Positions 23,866 to 33,554 of a DNA stretch of 45,533 nucleotides are shown here, piece by piece. The first letter of the stretch is position 1. Every line of letters begins with the position of its first letter. The stretch comes from IDS-8 sp964607425 (GTDB taxonomy: Bacteria; Pseudomonadota; Gammaproteobacteria; Steroidobacterales; Woeseiaceae): the NCBI GenBank assembly GCA_964607425.1, contig CAZSKQ010000013.1, positions 1 to 45,533 of the forward strand, in the 5' to 3' direction. Position numbers and translations under genes: made by a program. Under the pieces are notes generated by a model. The model was not told where the DNA came from. It saw only the letters and a program-made list of their open reading frames with translations, and made no database searches.

Positions 23866-24294
23866 CTAGCCGTTGATGTACTGCTGCAGGTGCTCGATCG
23901 CTTCCTGCTGGTCCGCGATCACCGCTTTGACCAGGTCGCCGATCGAAATGATCCCGGTGAGCCGCCCATCGTCGACCACGGGCAGGTGCCGGATGCGCTT
24001 CTCCGTCACCGTGTTCATGCATTCCTCGACGGACTGGTCACTGGTGGCCGTCACGACATCGGCGGTCATGATGTCCTTGACGGCCGTCGTGCGCGACGAG
24101 CGGCCTTTCAGGATGACCTTGCGGGCGTAATCCCGTTCCGTCACCACGCCGGCGAGCGCATCACCGTCCAACACGACCAGCGCACCGATGCCATGTTCCG
24201 CCATCAGGCGGATGGCATCCAGCACCGAGGCCTCGGGCGCGACCGACAGGACATTGCGCCCCTTGGCATCGAGCAGATGACGGACTCGCTTCAT
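23866..24294 (-). CDS. CBS-domain pair protein
   Basis: The 142-residue cytoplasmic protein consists of two CBS domains (about 8-62 and 72-130). Repeated patterns are VLDAIRLMAEHGIGALVVLD with GVVTERDYARKV, and VEECMNTVTEKRIRHLPVVD with GIISIGDLVKAV. Such pairs bind adenine nucleotides and regulate partners. GGAGGAG stands before the ATG. A -10-like TAGAAT (complement of 24369-24374) may belong to its promoter. It heads the CBS-TPR-TonB run. Confidence 0.9.
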   Translation of the reverse strand: MKRVRHLLDAKGRNVLSVAPEASVLDAIRLMAEHGIGALVVLDGDALAGVVTERDYARKVILKGRSSRTTAVKDIMTADVVTATSDQSVEECMNTVTEKRIRHLPVVDDGRLTGIISIGDLVKAVIADQQEAIEHLQQYING

Positions 24295-24419
24295 GACGCT
24301 CCTCCAGTCGCGCGGCGCCGCGGCCAGGGACGCGGCGGGCTCCGCCGCCGATACATCGTGCTGTTACGATTCTAGCGCGAATGACGGGCGGGAGGGTGAC
24401 CGCGCCAGCCGGTGGTGCC

Positions 24420-25778
24420 TCACAGGGCGCTGCGGCGGCCGAGGGGCTCCAGCATCTTGTCGATGGCGACGCGCGAGAACCACCGGCCCTGCCGCATCAC
24501 GCCGTGAATACGCCGCGTATTGGCAATGTCCGCCAACGGATTGTCGTCGAGAAGCACGAGGTCGGCCGCAAGGCCCGTCTCGACGGTGCCGAAAGTCGTC
24601 GTGGCGCCGAAATACACGGCCGGGTTGACCGTGCCCGTCCGCAGGGCCTCGAACGGCGTCAGCCCCGCTGCGACCAGCAACGCGAGTTCCCGGTGCAGCG
24701 AGAACCCGGGCACGTTGAAGATCTGCGGCGAATCCGACCCGAGCAGCAGCCCGGCGCCGGCATCGTGCAAGGCGACGATCAGGGCCCGGCGCAGCTCGAC
24801 GGCGCGCGCGGCGAGCGCCGGATCGAACGCCGAGCCGGTAACGATCTCGTGCTTGCGCCGCACCCACTCCTCGACGGTCGCCGGCGGCATGTAGCGCATC
24901 TCGGGCCATTCCGCCATTTCCCGGGGATCCGCCGCCGAGATGACGTGCTCGAACAGCGTCTCGGTGGGTACGTTCCAGGCGCCCGCCTCGGCGGTGGCCT
25001 TTGCCAGGCTTTCGATTCCCGAGGGATTCGCCGAGCCGGCGAGCAGGACACCGAAAAAGCCGCCGAAGCCGCCCGACGGATCCACGTTCGGCGGCACGAG
25101 GGCCTGCAGGTAGCCGTCCAGGTGATCGATCGTCGCCATCCCCGCCGCCAGCGCCGCCGGCACGCCGACCGCCTCGGGCACGTGGCCGGCAAACGGGATA
25201 TCGGCCTCGGCGGCCGTTTTCGCCACGGCGTCAAATTCGCCGCGCGTGAGGCCGGGGTGGATCTTCAGAAAATCGTAACCGGCCGCCACCTGCTCGCGCA
25301 CCTTGCGCTTTGCGTCGGCCGCGCCATCGACGCTGTTGCCGCTGAAGGACGGCCCGGCGGTGACGAGCCGCGGGCCGGCGATTTCGCCCGCCGCCAATGC
25401 CTCCCGCAACTCCAGGTGAAATGGATGACCCAGCATGCCGCGAATCGTGGTGACGCCGTTGGCGAGGTAAAGCGCGAGCACGCGGTCGAGCTCCCGGCCA
25501 GGCGACGCCGGCACGTGCGCGTGCATTTCCGCAAGCCCCGGCATCAGGTAACGATCCGTGCCGTCGATGACCGCCGCGCCCTCGGGCACGGGTGTCTCGC
25601 GTACCGGACCGATGTGCGTGATCCTGCCGCCGGAGACGATGACGGTCTGTTCCTCGAGCACCGCATCCGAGGTCATCGGCAGCACGTTGACGTTCAGGAA
25701 GGCGGTGTCGGCGGCATGCGCCGCGGTCCACCACAACAACAGCGCCTGCAGCAGAACCGCGGCTTTTACCGAGTGCAT
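24420..25778 (-). CDS. Exported amidohydrolase family protein
   Basis: A 452-residue metal-dependent hydrolase with a signal peptide (about 1-23, WWTAAHAAD). Metal-site residues: HAH in LAEMHAHV (H86, H88), Lys in DFLKIHPGL, His in FAGHVPEA and TIDHLDGY, and Asp in LGSDSPQ. This set fits the imidazolonepropionase/dipeptidase-like group of periplasmic amidohydrolases. Substrate is unknown. The ATG at 25778 overlaps the stop of the dehydratase gene (TGATG), so they are translationally coupled; a longer frame upstream of this ATG is part of the previous gene. Confidence 0.88.
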   Translation of the reverse strand: MHSVKAAVLLQALLLWWTAAHAADTAFLNVNVLPMTSDAVLEEQTVIVSGGRITHIGPVRETPVPEGAAVIDGTDRYLMPGLAEMHAHVPASPGRELDRVLALYLANGVTTIRGMLGHPFHLELREALAAGEIAGPRLVTAGPSFSGNSVDGAADAKRKVREQVAAGYDFLKIHPGLTRGEFDAVAKTAAEADIPFAGHVPEAVGVPAALAAGMATIDHLDGYLQALVPPNVDPSGGFGGFFGVLLAGSANPSGIESLAKATAEAGAWNVPTETLFEHVISAADPREMAEWPEMRYMPPATVEEWVRRKHEIVTGSAFDPALAARAVELRRALIVALHDAGAGLLLGSDSPQIFNVPGFSLHRELALLVAAGLTPFEALRTGTVNPAVYFGATTTFGTVETGLAADLVLLDDNPLADIANTRRIHGVMRQGRWFSRVAIDKMLEPLGRRSAL

Positions 25779-26737
25779 CAGATTACCGTCCTCAGGGTTT
25801 CCCGGCTGATGTTGCCGCCGCACACGATCACGGCGACGTCTTGTCCCGCGTAGCGATCCCCGGCGGCGAGCAGGCCGGCCAGGGCTACTCCGGCCGCGCC
25901 CTCCAGCAGCATATGGTGGCTATCGATAAACGCGCGCATGGCCTCGATGATCCCGTCCTCGGATACGAGCAGGTAGTCATCGATCGTGTCACGGCACAGG
26001 TCGAAGGTGATCGCTTCCTGCTCTATACCGCCGGCGGTTCCATCCGACAGCGTGGGCTCGCTCAGCAGGTCCAGGATACGGCCGGCTGCGACCGAATGGG
26101 TCATGACGGCGGACGCCGCAGGCTGGCAGGACACCACTGCTGTCGCCCTGTTGATCGCCTTCAGGTAGCCGCCCGCGCCGGCGATCAGGCCGCCGCCGCC
26201 CACCGCAATGAACACGGCGTCGATGCCCGGCAGGTCCTCCGCGATCTCTACCCCGCAGGTCGCCTGGCCCGCGATGACCACGGGATCGTTGTACGGCGAC
26301 AGGTACACTTTTCCCTCCGCTTTTGCTTGCGCCCGCGCGTGGTTTTCGGTTTCGAGCCCGTCGCTGCCGAAGAAGCGCACTTCCGCCCCGTAGCGCCGGA
26401 TGGCATCGACCTTGACGCTCGAGGTCGCCTCCGGCACGTAGATCGCGCCGGCTATCCCGAGCTTCGCCATGGCGAACGCCAGCGCCGCTCCGTGATTACC
26501 GCTCGAAGCCGCTATACAGCCGGCTGCCCGCTGCTCTTCCGTCAGCGACAGCAGCTTGTTGAATGCGCCGCGCAGCTTGAACGAGCCGGTGTGCTGCAGG
26601 TTCTCGAGTTTCAGGTACACGTTGGCGCCGGTGCTTTCGCTGAAGTACGGGGAGTAATCCAGCGGCGTCCGCCGTATGTACGGCGCAATGCGCGCGGCAG
26701 CGGCGCGGGCTTCGGAAGTCAGCGATCCGTTGCTCAC
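25778..26737 (-). CDS. PLP-dependent threonine/serine dehydratase-like enzyme
   Basis: The 319-residue fold-type II PLP enzyme has the cofactor lysine in TGSFKLRGAFNK (Lys54), the phosphate loop SSGNHGAAL and the glycine-rich AVGGGGLIAG. There is no regulatory ACT domain, so it is of the catabolic threonine ammonia-lyase or serine racemase type. The GTG start at 26737 overlaps the upstream stop (GTGA); the open frame extends further but reads antisense-like sequence of the DUF4412 gene. It is coupled to an exported amidohydrolase, which might supply an amino-acid substrate; this is inference. Confidence 0.88.
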   Translation of the reverse strand: MSNGSLTSEARAAAARIAPYIRRTPLDYSPYFSESTGANVYLKLENLQHTGSFKLRGAFNKLLSLTEEQRAAGCIAASSGNHGAALAFAMAKLGIAGAIYVPEATSSVKVDAIRRYGAEVRFFGSDGLETENHARAQAKAEGKVYLSPYNDPVVIAGQATCGVEIAEDLPGIDAVFIAVGGGGLIAGAGGYLKAINRATAVVSCQPAASAVMTHSVAAGRILDLLSEPTLSDGTAGGIEQEAITFDLCRDTIDDYLLVSEDGIIEAMRAFIDSHHMLLEGAAGVALAGLLAAGDRYAGQDVAVIVCGGNISRETLRTVI

Positions 26738-27579
26738 CTGCCGGGACCCGGGGTGCGCATCTCGCGGTAACCCGCGGGCGGCTCGAAGATCGATGCGTCG
26801 AGCTCCGCCGCGGTTGCGGACTTCAGCACCGATTCGGTGGCCACCTTGCCGGCGCGGTCGAATTCCCTGGTCAGCACCGGATACCCGTCCAGCTCCTTGA
26901 GGTGGGCAAAGATTTCCTGCTGGTCGACCGGCACGGGAAATCCGGTTTCCTGCGAAAGAGCCGACGTCATGCGCTCGAAGAAATCCGCCATGTCCAGCAT
27001 CGCGTCGGCGATATCGCGCCCGCCCGGGATCCCGGCCCACGGCGTCACGCACAGCTCCCGGATCTTGCGTTCGCCGCGCCGCACCTCGTAGTAGTCGCAC
27101 TCGAAGCCGCTGATCGTGTCCGTTGTATCCATCGCGTGCACGGTTGCCGGCACCTGTTCCTGCTGCGGCGTCGCCTGCTGAAGCTGCGGCAGGTGCTGCT
27201 TCATCATCTTTTCCGCCATGGCGCGCTGCTCGGGCGACATCGATTCCAGTGCCTCCTGCATCTGTTGCATTGCGCTGCCGAGTTGCTCACCCATCCGCCG
27301 CATCGAGGCCTCGTCGAGCACGTAGTAGCTCTTGCTACCGTGATCGAGCGCGATCATCTCGCCGCTGTCTCCGCGGTAGATCATGCCGCCCGCTTCCTGG
27401 CGGGACGGAGTCTCGACTTCCATGCGCGTCGCCTGCCCGCGGGTCGAGATCTCGATCGTCGAAACCACCGGCACACCATCGTAGTGTTCGTTCACTTCCA
27501 GCACGAGAACGCCGCCGGCCAGCGCCGGCAACGGCAGTGCGAGCGCGGAAAAGAGCAAGGCATTGCGGGTGAGGCTCAT
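26734..27579 (-). CDS. DUF4412 domain exported protein
   Basis: About 281 residues with a signal peptide (LLFSALALPLPALAGG). The first half resembles DUF4412 (TRMEVETPSRQ, GGMIYRGDSGEMIALDHGSKSYYVLDE), followed by a Met/Gln-rich helix (about residues 90-135) and a second beta-domain with ECDYYEV and LCVTPWAGIPG. Function is unknown; related proteins are periplasmic. I start at ATG 27579, which has GGAAGAAG eight bases upstream; ATG 27597 is an alternative. The gene follows tamB by 66 bp and its stop overlaps the dehydratase start. Confidence 0.8.
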   Translation of the reverse strand: MSLTRNALLFSALALPLPALAGGVLVLEVNEHYDGVPVVSTIEISTRGQATRMEVETPSRQEAGGMIYRGDSGEMIALDHGSKSYYVLDEASMRRMGEQLGSAMQQMQEALESMSPEQRAMAEKMMKQHLPQLQQATPQQEQVPATVHAMDTTDTISGFECDYYEVRRGERKIRELCVTPWAGIPGGRDIADAMLDMADFFERMTSALSQETGFPVPVDQQEIFAHLKELDGYPVLTREFDRAGKVATESVLKSATAAELDASIFEPPAGYREMRTPGPGR

Positions 27580-27645
27580 GAGCTTCTTCCGATACATTGG
27601 ACGGGCCGATTATAAGCCGCGTGGCCGCCGGTAGCTTGCCCGGCC

Positions 27646-30600
27646 TCAGCGCTCGAACGTATAGCTGAGATCGACCCCCTCCGCGCGCTTGCCGGACGTG
27701 ACCTTGATACCGAACCCTTTCGCGATGTCGTAGCGCAGGCTGATTACGTTTTCGCGCTCGAACAGGCCGATGCCGTAGCTGAGGTACAGGTCGGGCGCGA
27801 CATAGGTGCCGACGTCGACGGCCCCGATCCCCTGCTCATAGCTGAAATCGCTGCCGGTCACCAGCATCGTCAGCGCGCGTTCGTTGGTGGTCGGCGGAAC
27901 CGTGTACACCTCGAGCTCCGGAGCCTGCGCGGTTCCGGACAGCAGCACCCCCGCGCTCTGGATGCGCGGATTGCCGAAAATCTCGCGCTCGGCGCGAATA
28001 CGCAGCAGCGGGTTCGTCGCCGGCACATTCGGGAAACGGACCGAACCCTCCGTGATTTCCAGCAACTGGCCGTACGCTTCGAATCGCCCGGACACCTTGT
28101 ACTCGCCCGTCGCGAGCGGCATCGCCGGCCCCTGCCACGAAAAGATCGTCGTGCCGGTGAGGCGCGTCTCCGCCGCATCGAAGTCCACGATCACATCGTT
28201 GCCGAGCGTCAGCGCCACCGTGCCCGTAACCGCCACCGGCGACGGCGTCTCGGCCTCCGGCTCGGGCTCGCCCTGCCGGCGCGCGACGATGACGACGTCC
28301 TTGCTCTCGCTGACCTGGCCGGAGGCGATCTGCCGGGGCGACAGCCGGGCCCGCGGCACGATGATGTTGCCGTGCAGCGCGAGTTCCCCCGGGGTAATGC
28401 CGAGCTCGAGGTCGGTGTTGGCAACCATGTTGACCTGCGGCAGGTCGACCACGGTGAGGTTGTCGCCGGTTACCCGCAGCCGCACTTCGTCGCCGGCGGG
28501 CCCCAGGGCATTGGTGCTGCTGAAGATCCGGCCGACGCCCTCTCCCGCGCGGAATGTGCTTTGCAGGTCGATGCGGTTGCCGTCGGCAATCCGGCTCGTG
28601 AGCTGGATGTCGGTGAGCTTGAGGCCGAGCGGCAGGTAGCGCAGCGCACCATCGCGGAGCGAGGCGCCGCCCGCAAGCTCGGGTGCGTCCAGGGTTCCGG
28701 CGAGCACGATGTCCGCCTCGAGGCGGCCGCTCGCCTGGTCGACTGTCGATACCACCCCGGTGATGACGCCGATGTCGTTCAGGTCCACGGCCAGCTCGCC
28801 CCTGACCGGGCTTTGCCTTCCCAGGGACACGTCGACTACGGCGAAGTCCGCCTGGATGGCCGCCGCATCCGAAAACGGGAGATCGAGCTTTGCCGACAGG
28901 ACCTGGCCCTCGTCGAGGTCGAAGCTGAATTCCCCTTGCCGGGTGCGCACCGCGATTCGCGAGCGGTCGGGGCCGCGAATCTGCCCCGGTGAAATGTCGA
29001 TCCGCGCGGTGGCCGACATCTTGCGGCCCGGCACGCTGCTGGCGGAGAGGGTCCCGTCCAGCGTCTGCGAAAACAGGAGCTCCGTATCGAGAACGAGCTT
29101 CGCCAGGCTCAACGGCAGCTTTTGCAGTTCAGCGGAGAGGTCGAATTCTTGTGGGCCCTCGCGCCGGCCCTGCAGGCAGATCGCCGCGCCGCCCGCCGCT
29201 TCCAGGCACGCGCGGTCGAGTTCCAGGCGCCGCGGTCCGAGATGCAGCCGCGCAGGCTCGTCGAGGACGTACAGCACCTCACCCGGCGCCGCCAGGCTCA
29301 GCGCCTCCAACCGTCCTTCCCAGCCCGACGTGAGCGGCTCCCGCCAGTTCTCCAGCCGGCCGTCCAGCGCGCCGCTCACCCGCTTCCCGTCCAGCACCGC
29401 GCTCGCCGCGAGGCGCTGCCGCTCGCGGCTGCCGGTGAACTCGAGCGCAAGCTCGTCGACCTGCACGCCGCCGGCCACGAGCGCCTGCCCGTCGATTGCC
29501 AGCGCCAGCGGCGCCGTGGCAGCGGCCGGCGTGGTGAGCGTCAGGCGGCCCAGCCGGTAATCGCGCCACGCAAGGTCCCGTCCTTCAAGGTCCATGCTGA
29601 GCTCGGGAAAGCCGTCACGCAGCGCCACGCTGCCCTGCGTTTCCAGCGAGCCCGCGGCACCGTGCAGCAAGGCACCGAGGCGCGCGACCTTGAGCGAAAA
29701 ATCGAGGCCGCTGTCCGCGCGCAGGCTGCCGTCCGCGCGCAGCCGGGACTCGCCCGAAGCAAGCTCGAGCTGCTGCACCGACACGTTGCCGTCGGCATAC
29801 CGGATGCCGCCGCTCCCGCTCAGCGGACGTTCGCGCAAGGTACCGTCCAGGTGCTCGATGTCGACCGCGATGCGGCGCGGCTCGAGCTGCCCGCGCGTCG
29901 TGAACCGGGCGCTGACGCGTCCGGGCCATTGCGGCGCGACCGCCCCGGTATTGACGTTGTCCGCCGCGAGCTCTGCCGCCCAGCGGCCGCCCTCCTCCCA
30001 GTTGTAGTCGACGCGTCCCTTGATATTGCCGCCCAGAACCTGGCTGTCCAGGAGTTGCACCTCCGCCTGGCCGCGATCCCCCTGCCCGCGAAGCTCGAAG
30101 GTGCCCGGCGGCAGCTCCGGCGTGGCGAAGGCAATGCGCCCCTCCAGGGCCCATGAAGCCGGCTTGCCCGTCACCGAAACCGCACCGGAGTCGCTGCGGA
30201 AGCGCCAGGCGCCGCCGGCGAGCGGCCAGCGCAGGTTGCGCCAGTCGAGGTCGAGGTCGACGATGCCGGCCGCAAGGTCGACCAGGCCCGCCGCCGCGGC
30301 CGACTGGTCGGTACCGGCAAGCCGCAGCTTCACCTCCGGCAGTTCCAGTTTTCCGGGGCTGAAGGCCGCCCGCGCGCTGCCGGTTACCGGGGTAGCGGCA
30401 GGCCATTCGGCGGTCAGCACGGCCGGGTCGAAGTGCTCGATATCGGCATCCAGGGAAATCGCGAGGCCGCCCGCAAAGCGCAGCGCGCCCGCGGACTCGG
30501 CCCGCAGCCAGCCTGCTTCCAGTGACAGGCGCTCCACATCGAGGCTCTCGCGGCCGCCGCTCGCGTCCACGGAGAAGCCGAGCGCCTCCTCCGCGACGGC

Positions 30601-31497
30601 GGTCACCAGGCCTTCCGCGGCCAGCGTGTAATCCGCGATGCCGCCGCGCGATTCCAGCACGACGTCCGCCAGGCGCACTGCCGGGGACTCGCCCTCCAGG
30701 GGCCACTGGAAGTAGCCGCTCCGCACGCGCAGGTCCCAGGACGGTTGCCCGAGGAGGTCCAGCAGCTCGCCCTCGGCCCGGATATCCGGGTCGCCGCTCG
30801 CAAGGCCGATGCGCAAGCGCTCCAGGTTACCGTCGGCCTCGACATCGAAGTCGAGCGGCACCGCCTGCTCGCCGAGCTGCAGCGGATAACGAACATCGAG
30901 CGCGGCGCCGGCCGCGTAAGGCGCGCGCAGCCCCAGCTCGGCCGAGCCGCTGAGGTCCGCGAACGAGGACTCGAGGCTGACGCGCCCGAGAACGATGCTC
31001 TCGAACCAACGGCCGGCGAGCTCGATCCCGGCGGCCGCAAACAGCTGCTCGTCCTCCCGGTCCAGCACCTTGAGGCCTGTCACGCGCAAGGCGTGCACGT
31101 TCACCGGCAGCGGCAACACGAGGCTTTCGAGCGAGAATCCGTCTCCCGGCTGGTCCGGTTCGGGCTGCCCTTTTTGCCGCACGGTCACGCCGTTGGCGGA
31201 AAGCTCCAGGATATCGAGCGCCGGCGGGAACAGGTCGAGATCGAGCGCGAGCCGCGCCTGCCCCACCTCGATTTCGAGCGACGGGTTGCGAAACGCAAGG
31301 GTTCCCAGCCGCAGGCCGCCCGCGATCGAACCTTCAACCGTTTCCGCCTCGAGCTCGCCGGGCACGGCCGCGGTCACGGCGGCCCAGACCCGGCCGGCAC
31401 CCGATTCAGTGTAGAGCAGCCACCAACCCGCGCCGAGCGCCAGTACCACGAGTGCGACCAGGACCAGCCCTACGTAAATGGCGACGCGGGCGATCAC
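27646..31497 (-). CDS. tamB: Translocation and assembly module subunit TamB
   Basis: A very long protein (1283 residues) with one N-terminal membrane anchor (about 5-30, VGLVLVALVVLALGAGWWLL), repeated beta-strand-rich units through the middle, and a C-terminal DUF490 domain (about 930-1283) ending in Tyr-Thr-Phe-Glu-Arg. It should bridge inner and outer membranes and work with TamA; recent models see TamB-like proteins as phospholipid conduits between membranes. Its ATG overlaps the tamA stop by 4 bp (ATGA), the usual tamAB arrangement. The length is close to E. coli TamB (1259). Confidence 0.95.
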   Translation of the reverse strand: MIARVAIYVGLVLVALVVLALGAGWWLLYTESGAGRVWAAVTAAVPGELEAETVEGSIAGGLRLGTLAFRNPSLEIEVGQARLALDLDLFPPALDILELSANGVTVRQKGQPEPDQPGDGFSLESLVLPLPVNVHALRVTGLKVLDREDEQLFAAAGIELAGRWFESIVLGRVSLESSFADLSGSAELGLRAPYAAGAALDVRYPLQLGEQAVPLDFDVEADGNLERLRIGLASGDPDIRAEGELLDLLGQPSWDLRVRSGYFQWPLEGESPAVRLADVVLESRGGIADYTLAAEGLVTAVAEEALGFSVDASGGRESLDVERLSLEAGWLRAESAGALRFAGGLAISLDADIEHFDPAVLTAEWPAATPVTGSARAAFSPGKLELPEVKLRLAGTDQSAAAAGLVDLAAGIVDLDLDWRNLRWPLAGGAWRFRSDSGAVSVTGKPASWALEGRIAFATPELPPGTFELRGQGDRGQAEVQLLDSQVLGGNIKGRVDYNWEEGGRWAAELAADNVNTGAVAPQWPGRVSARFTTRGQLEPRRIAVDIEHLDGTLRERPLSGSGGIRYADGNVSVQQLELASGESRLRADGSLRADSGLDFSLKVARLGALLHGAAGSLETQGSVALRDGFPELSMDLEGRDLAWRDYRLGRLTLTTPAAATAPLALAIDGQALVAGGVQVDELALEFTGSRERQRLAASAVLDGKRVSGALDGRLENWREPLTSGWEGRLEALSLAAPGEVLYVLDEPARLHLGPRRLELDRACLEAAGGAAICLQGRREGPQEFDLSAELQKLPLSLAKLVLDTELLFSQTLDGTLSASSVPGRKMSATARIDISPGQIRGPDRSRIAVRTRQGEFSFDLDEGQVLSAKLDLPFSDAAAIQADFAVVDVSLGRQSPVRGELAVDLNDIGVITGVVSTVDQASGRLEADIVLAGTLDAPELAGGASLRDGALRYLPLGLKLTDIQLTSRIADGNRIDLQSTFRAGEGVGRIFSSTNALGPAGDEVRLRVTGDNLTVVDLPQVNMVANTDLELGITPGELALHGNIIVPRARLSPRQIASGQVSESKDVVIVARRQGEPEPEAETPSPVAVTGTVALTLGNDVIVDFDAAETRLTGTTIFSWQGPAMPLATGEYKVSGRFEAYGQLLEITEGSVRFPNVPATNPLLRIRAEREIFGNPRIQSAGVLLSGTAQAPELEVYTVPPTTNERALTMLVTGSDFSYEQGIGAVDVGTYVAPDLYLSYGIGLFERENVISLRYDIAKGFGIKVTSGKRAEGVDLSYTFER

Positions 31498-33446
31498 AGG
31501 AGCGGCGTTCCGATCGAGAAATGGATGCTCCAGGGGTGGCCTTCGACGTCAAGCGCCCGTGCGAAATCGAGTCGCAGCGCACCCGCGACGGAGTACCAGC
31601 GAACGCCGACGCCCGCGCCGGTGCGCAGCTCGAACTCGCTCCAGTCGTTGAACGCATTGCCGGTATCGACGAAACCGGCCAGCGACCAGTTGGGCAGCAC
31701 ACGCATTTCGATCTCCGCGCTCGCGGTGATGATGTTGTTCGATCCGATATCGTTGTTGCTCAAATCCTCGAACCCGTAACCGCGCACGCTGTTCCCGCCG
31801 CCCGCCTTGAATCGGTAATGATCCGGCAGTTCGGTAATCGACAGCTTGAAGGGCTCGCCGCCGACGTTCAGGATGAGCTCATCGACCTTTGCGTCCGTGA
31901 ATCCCGCTTCCGCCCGCAGCAGGAACTTCCAGCGTTCCCCGCGCAACCAGCTGCGCCGTGACGACAGGTAGATCTGCGTAAACTCGCGGTCCGAGCCCCA
32001 GATCTCGTTGGAGGTGAAAATCCAGGCGCGCTCGTGGTGGCCGTCGGTGCTGAAGCCGCTGCCGCGGATGGACGGCCAATCCCATTCCACGCCGAAAGCC
32101 GTGGTCCCGATGGTGTCGCGAAACAGTGTCGAGGTCCGGGCATCGGTGAGCAGATCCCGGATGCCCGGGTCGGCATCCGCCCCCGGGTCGTAGTTGTAGG
32201 ACTCACGCAGGTACTGAACGAACCAGGTCTCGAGAACCTGGTCCTGCCCCAGCTCCCGGTTGCGGACCCGCAGCCTGCCGAGCCTAAGGAACAGGTCATC
32301 GACGCTGCCCGGGGCGAGGGTCAGGAAGTTCTCGTCGTCTTCCTGGCGCTTCACTTCGAGATCCTGCTTGTCGCGCTGCAGCGTCAGGTTGGCTACCCAG
32401 AACTGCCGGCCCTTGCTACGGCGTGGGATCCGGTAATCGGTGCGCAGCGAGAGTTCGTCGTCGATGGCCTGGTAGCCGATGCCGACGTCCAGCCGGTCCC
32501 CCTTCGCCGATACGGGGTGGCGGCTCCAGAACAGCTGCGCGCGCACACCGGTGTCGGTGCCGAAGCCTAACGTGCCCTGGTAGGTGTCGCGCGTGTCGGA
32601 CGATGCCCTGGCGATGATATCCACCGTGGGCGGCGTGAGATCGAGGTTCTTTTGCTCGGCTACTTCGATATCCGTGAAGTAGCCTGTTTGCCACAGGTCG
32701 ACCCGCAGCTTGTTCACCAGGTCCTGCCGGTAGGGCATGCCGGGTTCGAACCGGGGAATGTCCGCGACGATTTCCGGATGCACGACGTCTTGCTCGAAGA
32801 TCGTCTTGCCGAAATGTGCCTGCTCCCCGGTTTCAAGCACCAGCTCGAGGAACGCCTCGTTTTGCACCAGGTCGATGCGGATTGTCTCCTTCACGAACCG
32901 GGCGCCGAGATAACCGTACGCGTTGGCGGCTTGCAGCGCCGCCTCCTTTTCCTGTTCCCAGGCTTGCTGGTCGAGCACCGCGCCGGGCGTGAGCGGCCAC
33001 TGGGCTTCCCATTGTTGCAGCAGGCCGAGGCTCCTGCCGGGCCCGTGCACCTCGATCTCCGCTGTCGCAACGCGGATCGGAGGACCGGGTTCGATGCGCA
33101 TCCGGAGCTGCCAGCTCTCCGGGCCAAGCCGCACCAGGTCCGTGGTGATCCCCGGGTGGTAGTAGCCGTACGGTTTCAGCGCGTCGCGTGCACGCTGCAC
33201 GGCATCCTCGATCGCGTCGTCGAATTGTCCCGGCACGACCCGGTTGCCGCCGGTCAGCCGGAACGATTCCACGTGGGCCTGCACGTTGGCCAGCAGCTCT
33301 TCGCTGACACCCGAGATCGCATACTGAAGTTCATCGGCCCACGCACTCCCGCTGCCGCCGAGCAGCAGCAGTAACAAAAGGCGGCGGCGAAAGAGCCGCC
33401 GCCTGGCCGCCCGCGGCGGCGCGTGTTGCAGGTAAGCGTCGGGCAT
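31494..33446 (-). CDS. tamA: Translocation and assembly module subunit TamA (Omp85)
   Basis: A 650-residue outer-membrane protein with a basic, Leu-rich signal peptide (RRRLFRRRLLLLLLLGGSGS), POTRA domains at about 40-270 (TAEIEVHGPGR, FGKTIFEQDVV), and a 16-strand-type barrel with the Omp85 motif GGNSVRGYGFE. The last residues (IGTPLL) lack the terminal aromatic seen in many barrels. I use ATG 33446 rather than 33524 because it directly begins the signal sequence. A 15-bp palindrome (CTGTAGATCTTACAG, 33448-33462) lies just before the start. It is coupled to tamB. Confidence 0.94.
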   Translation of the reverse strand: MPDAYLQHAPPRAARRRLFRRRLLLLLLLGGSGSAWADELQYAISGVSEELLANVQAHVESFRLTGGNRVVPGQFDDAIEDAVQRARDALKPYGYYHPGITTDLVRLGPESWQLRMRIEPGPPIRVATAEIEVHGPGRSLGLLQQWEAQWPLTPGAVLDQQAWEQEKEAALQAANAYGYLGARFVKETIRIDLVQNEAFLELVLETGEQAHFGKTIFEQDVVHPEIVADIPRFEPGMPYRQDLVNKLRVDLWQTGYFTDIEVAEQKNLDLTPPTVDIIARASSDTRDTYQGTLGFGTDTGVRAQLFWSRHPVSAKGDRLDVGIGYQAIDDELSLRTDYRIPRRSKGRQFWVANLTLQRDKQDLEVKRQEDDENFLTLAPGSVDDLFLRLGRLRVRNRELGQDQVLETWFVQYLRESYNYDPGADADPGIRDLLTDARTSTLFRDTIGTTAFGVEWDWPSIRGSGFSTDGHHERAWIFTSNEIWGSDREFTQIYLSSRRSWLRGERWKFLLRAEAGFTDAKVDELILNVGGEPFKLSITELPDHYRFKAGGGNSVRGYGFEDLSNNDIGSNNIITASAEIEMRVLPNWSLAGFVDTGNAFNDWSEFELRTGAGVGVRWYSVAGALRLDFARALDVEGHPWSIHFSIGTPLL

Positions 33447-33554
33447 GCTGTAGATCTTACAGGGAAGGCGCTCCGCCGAACGCGGCTCTGCCAGCCCCTG
33501 CCGGGAGTGCAAGGTTCCTGCCACGGGCCGGCGAGACCGCAGCAGGCTAGGTGC

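Noticed and set aside
32743..32752. GGTTCGAACC, which resembles a tRNA T-loop
   Set aside because: It lies in tamA codons and no acceptor, D or anticodon arms can be drawn around it.
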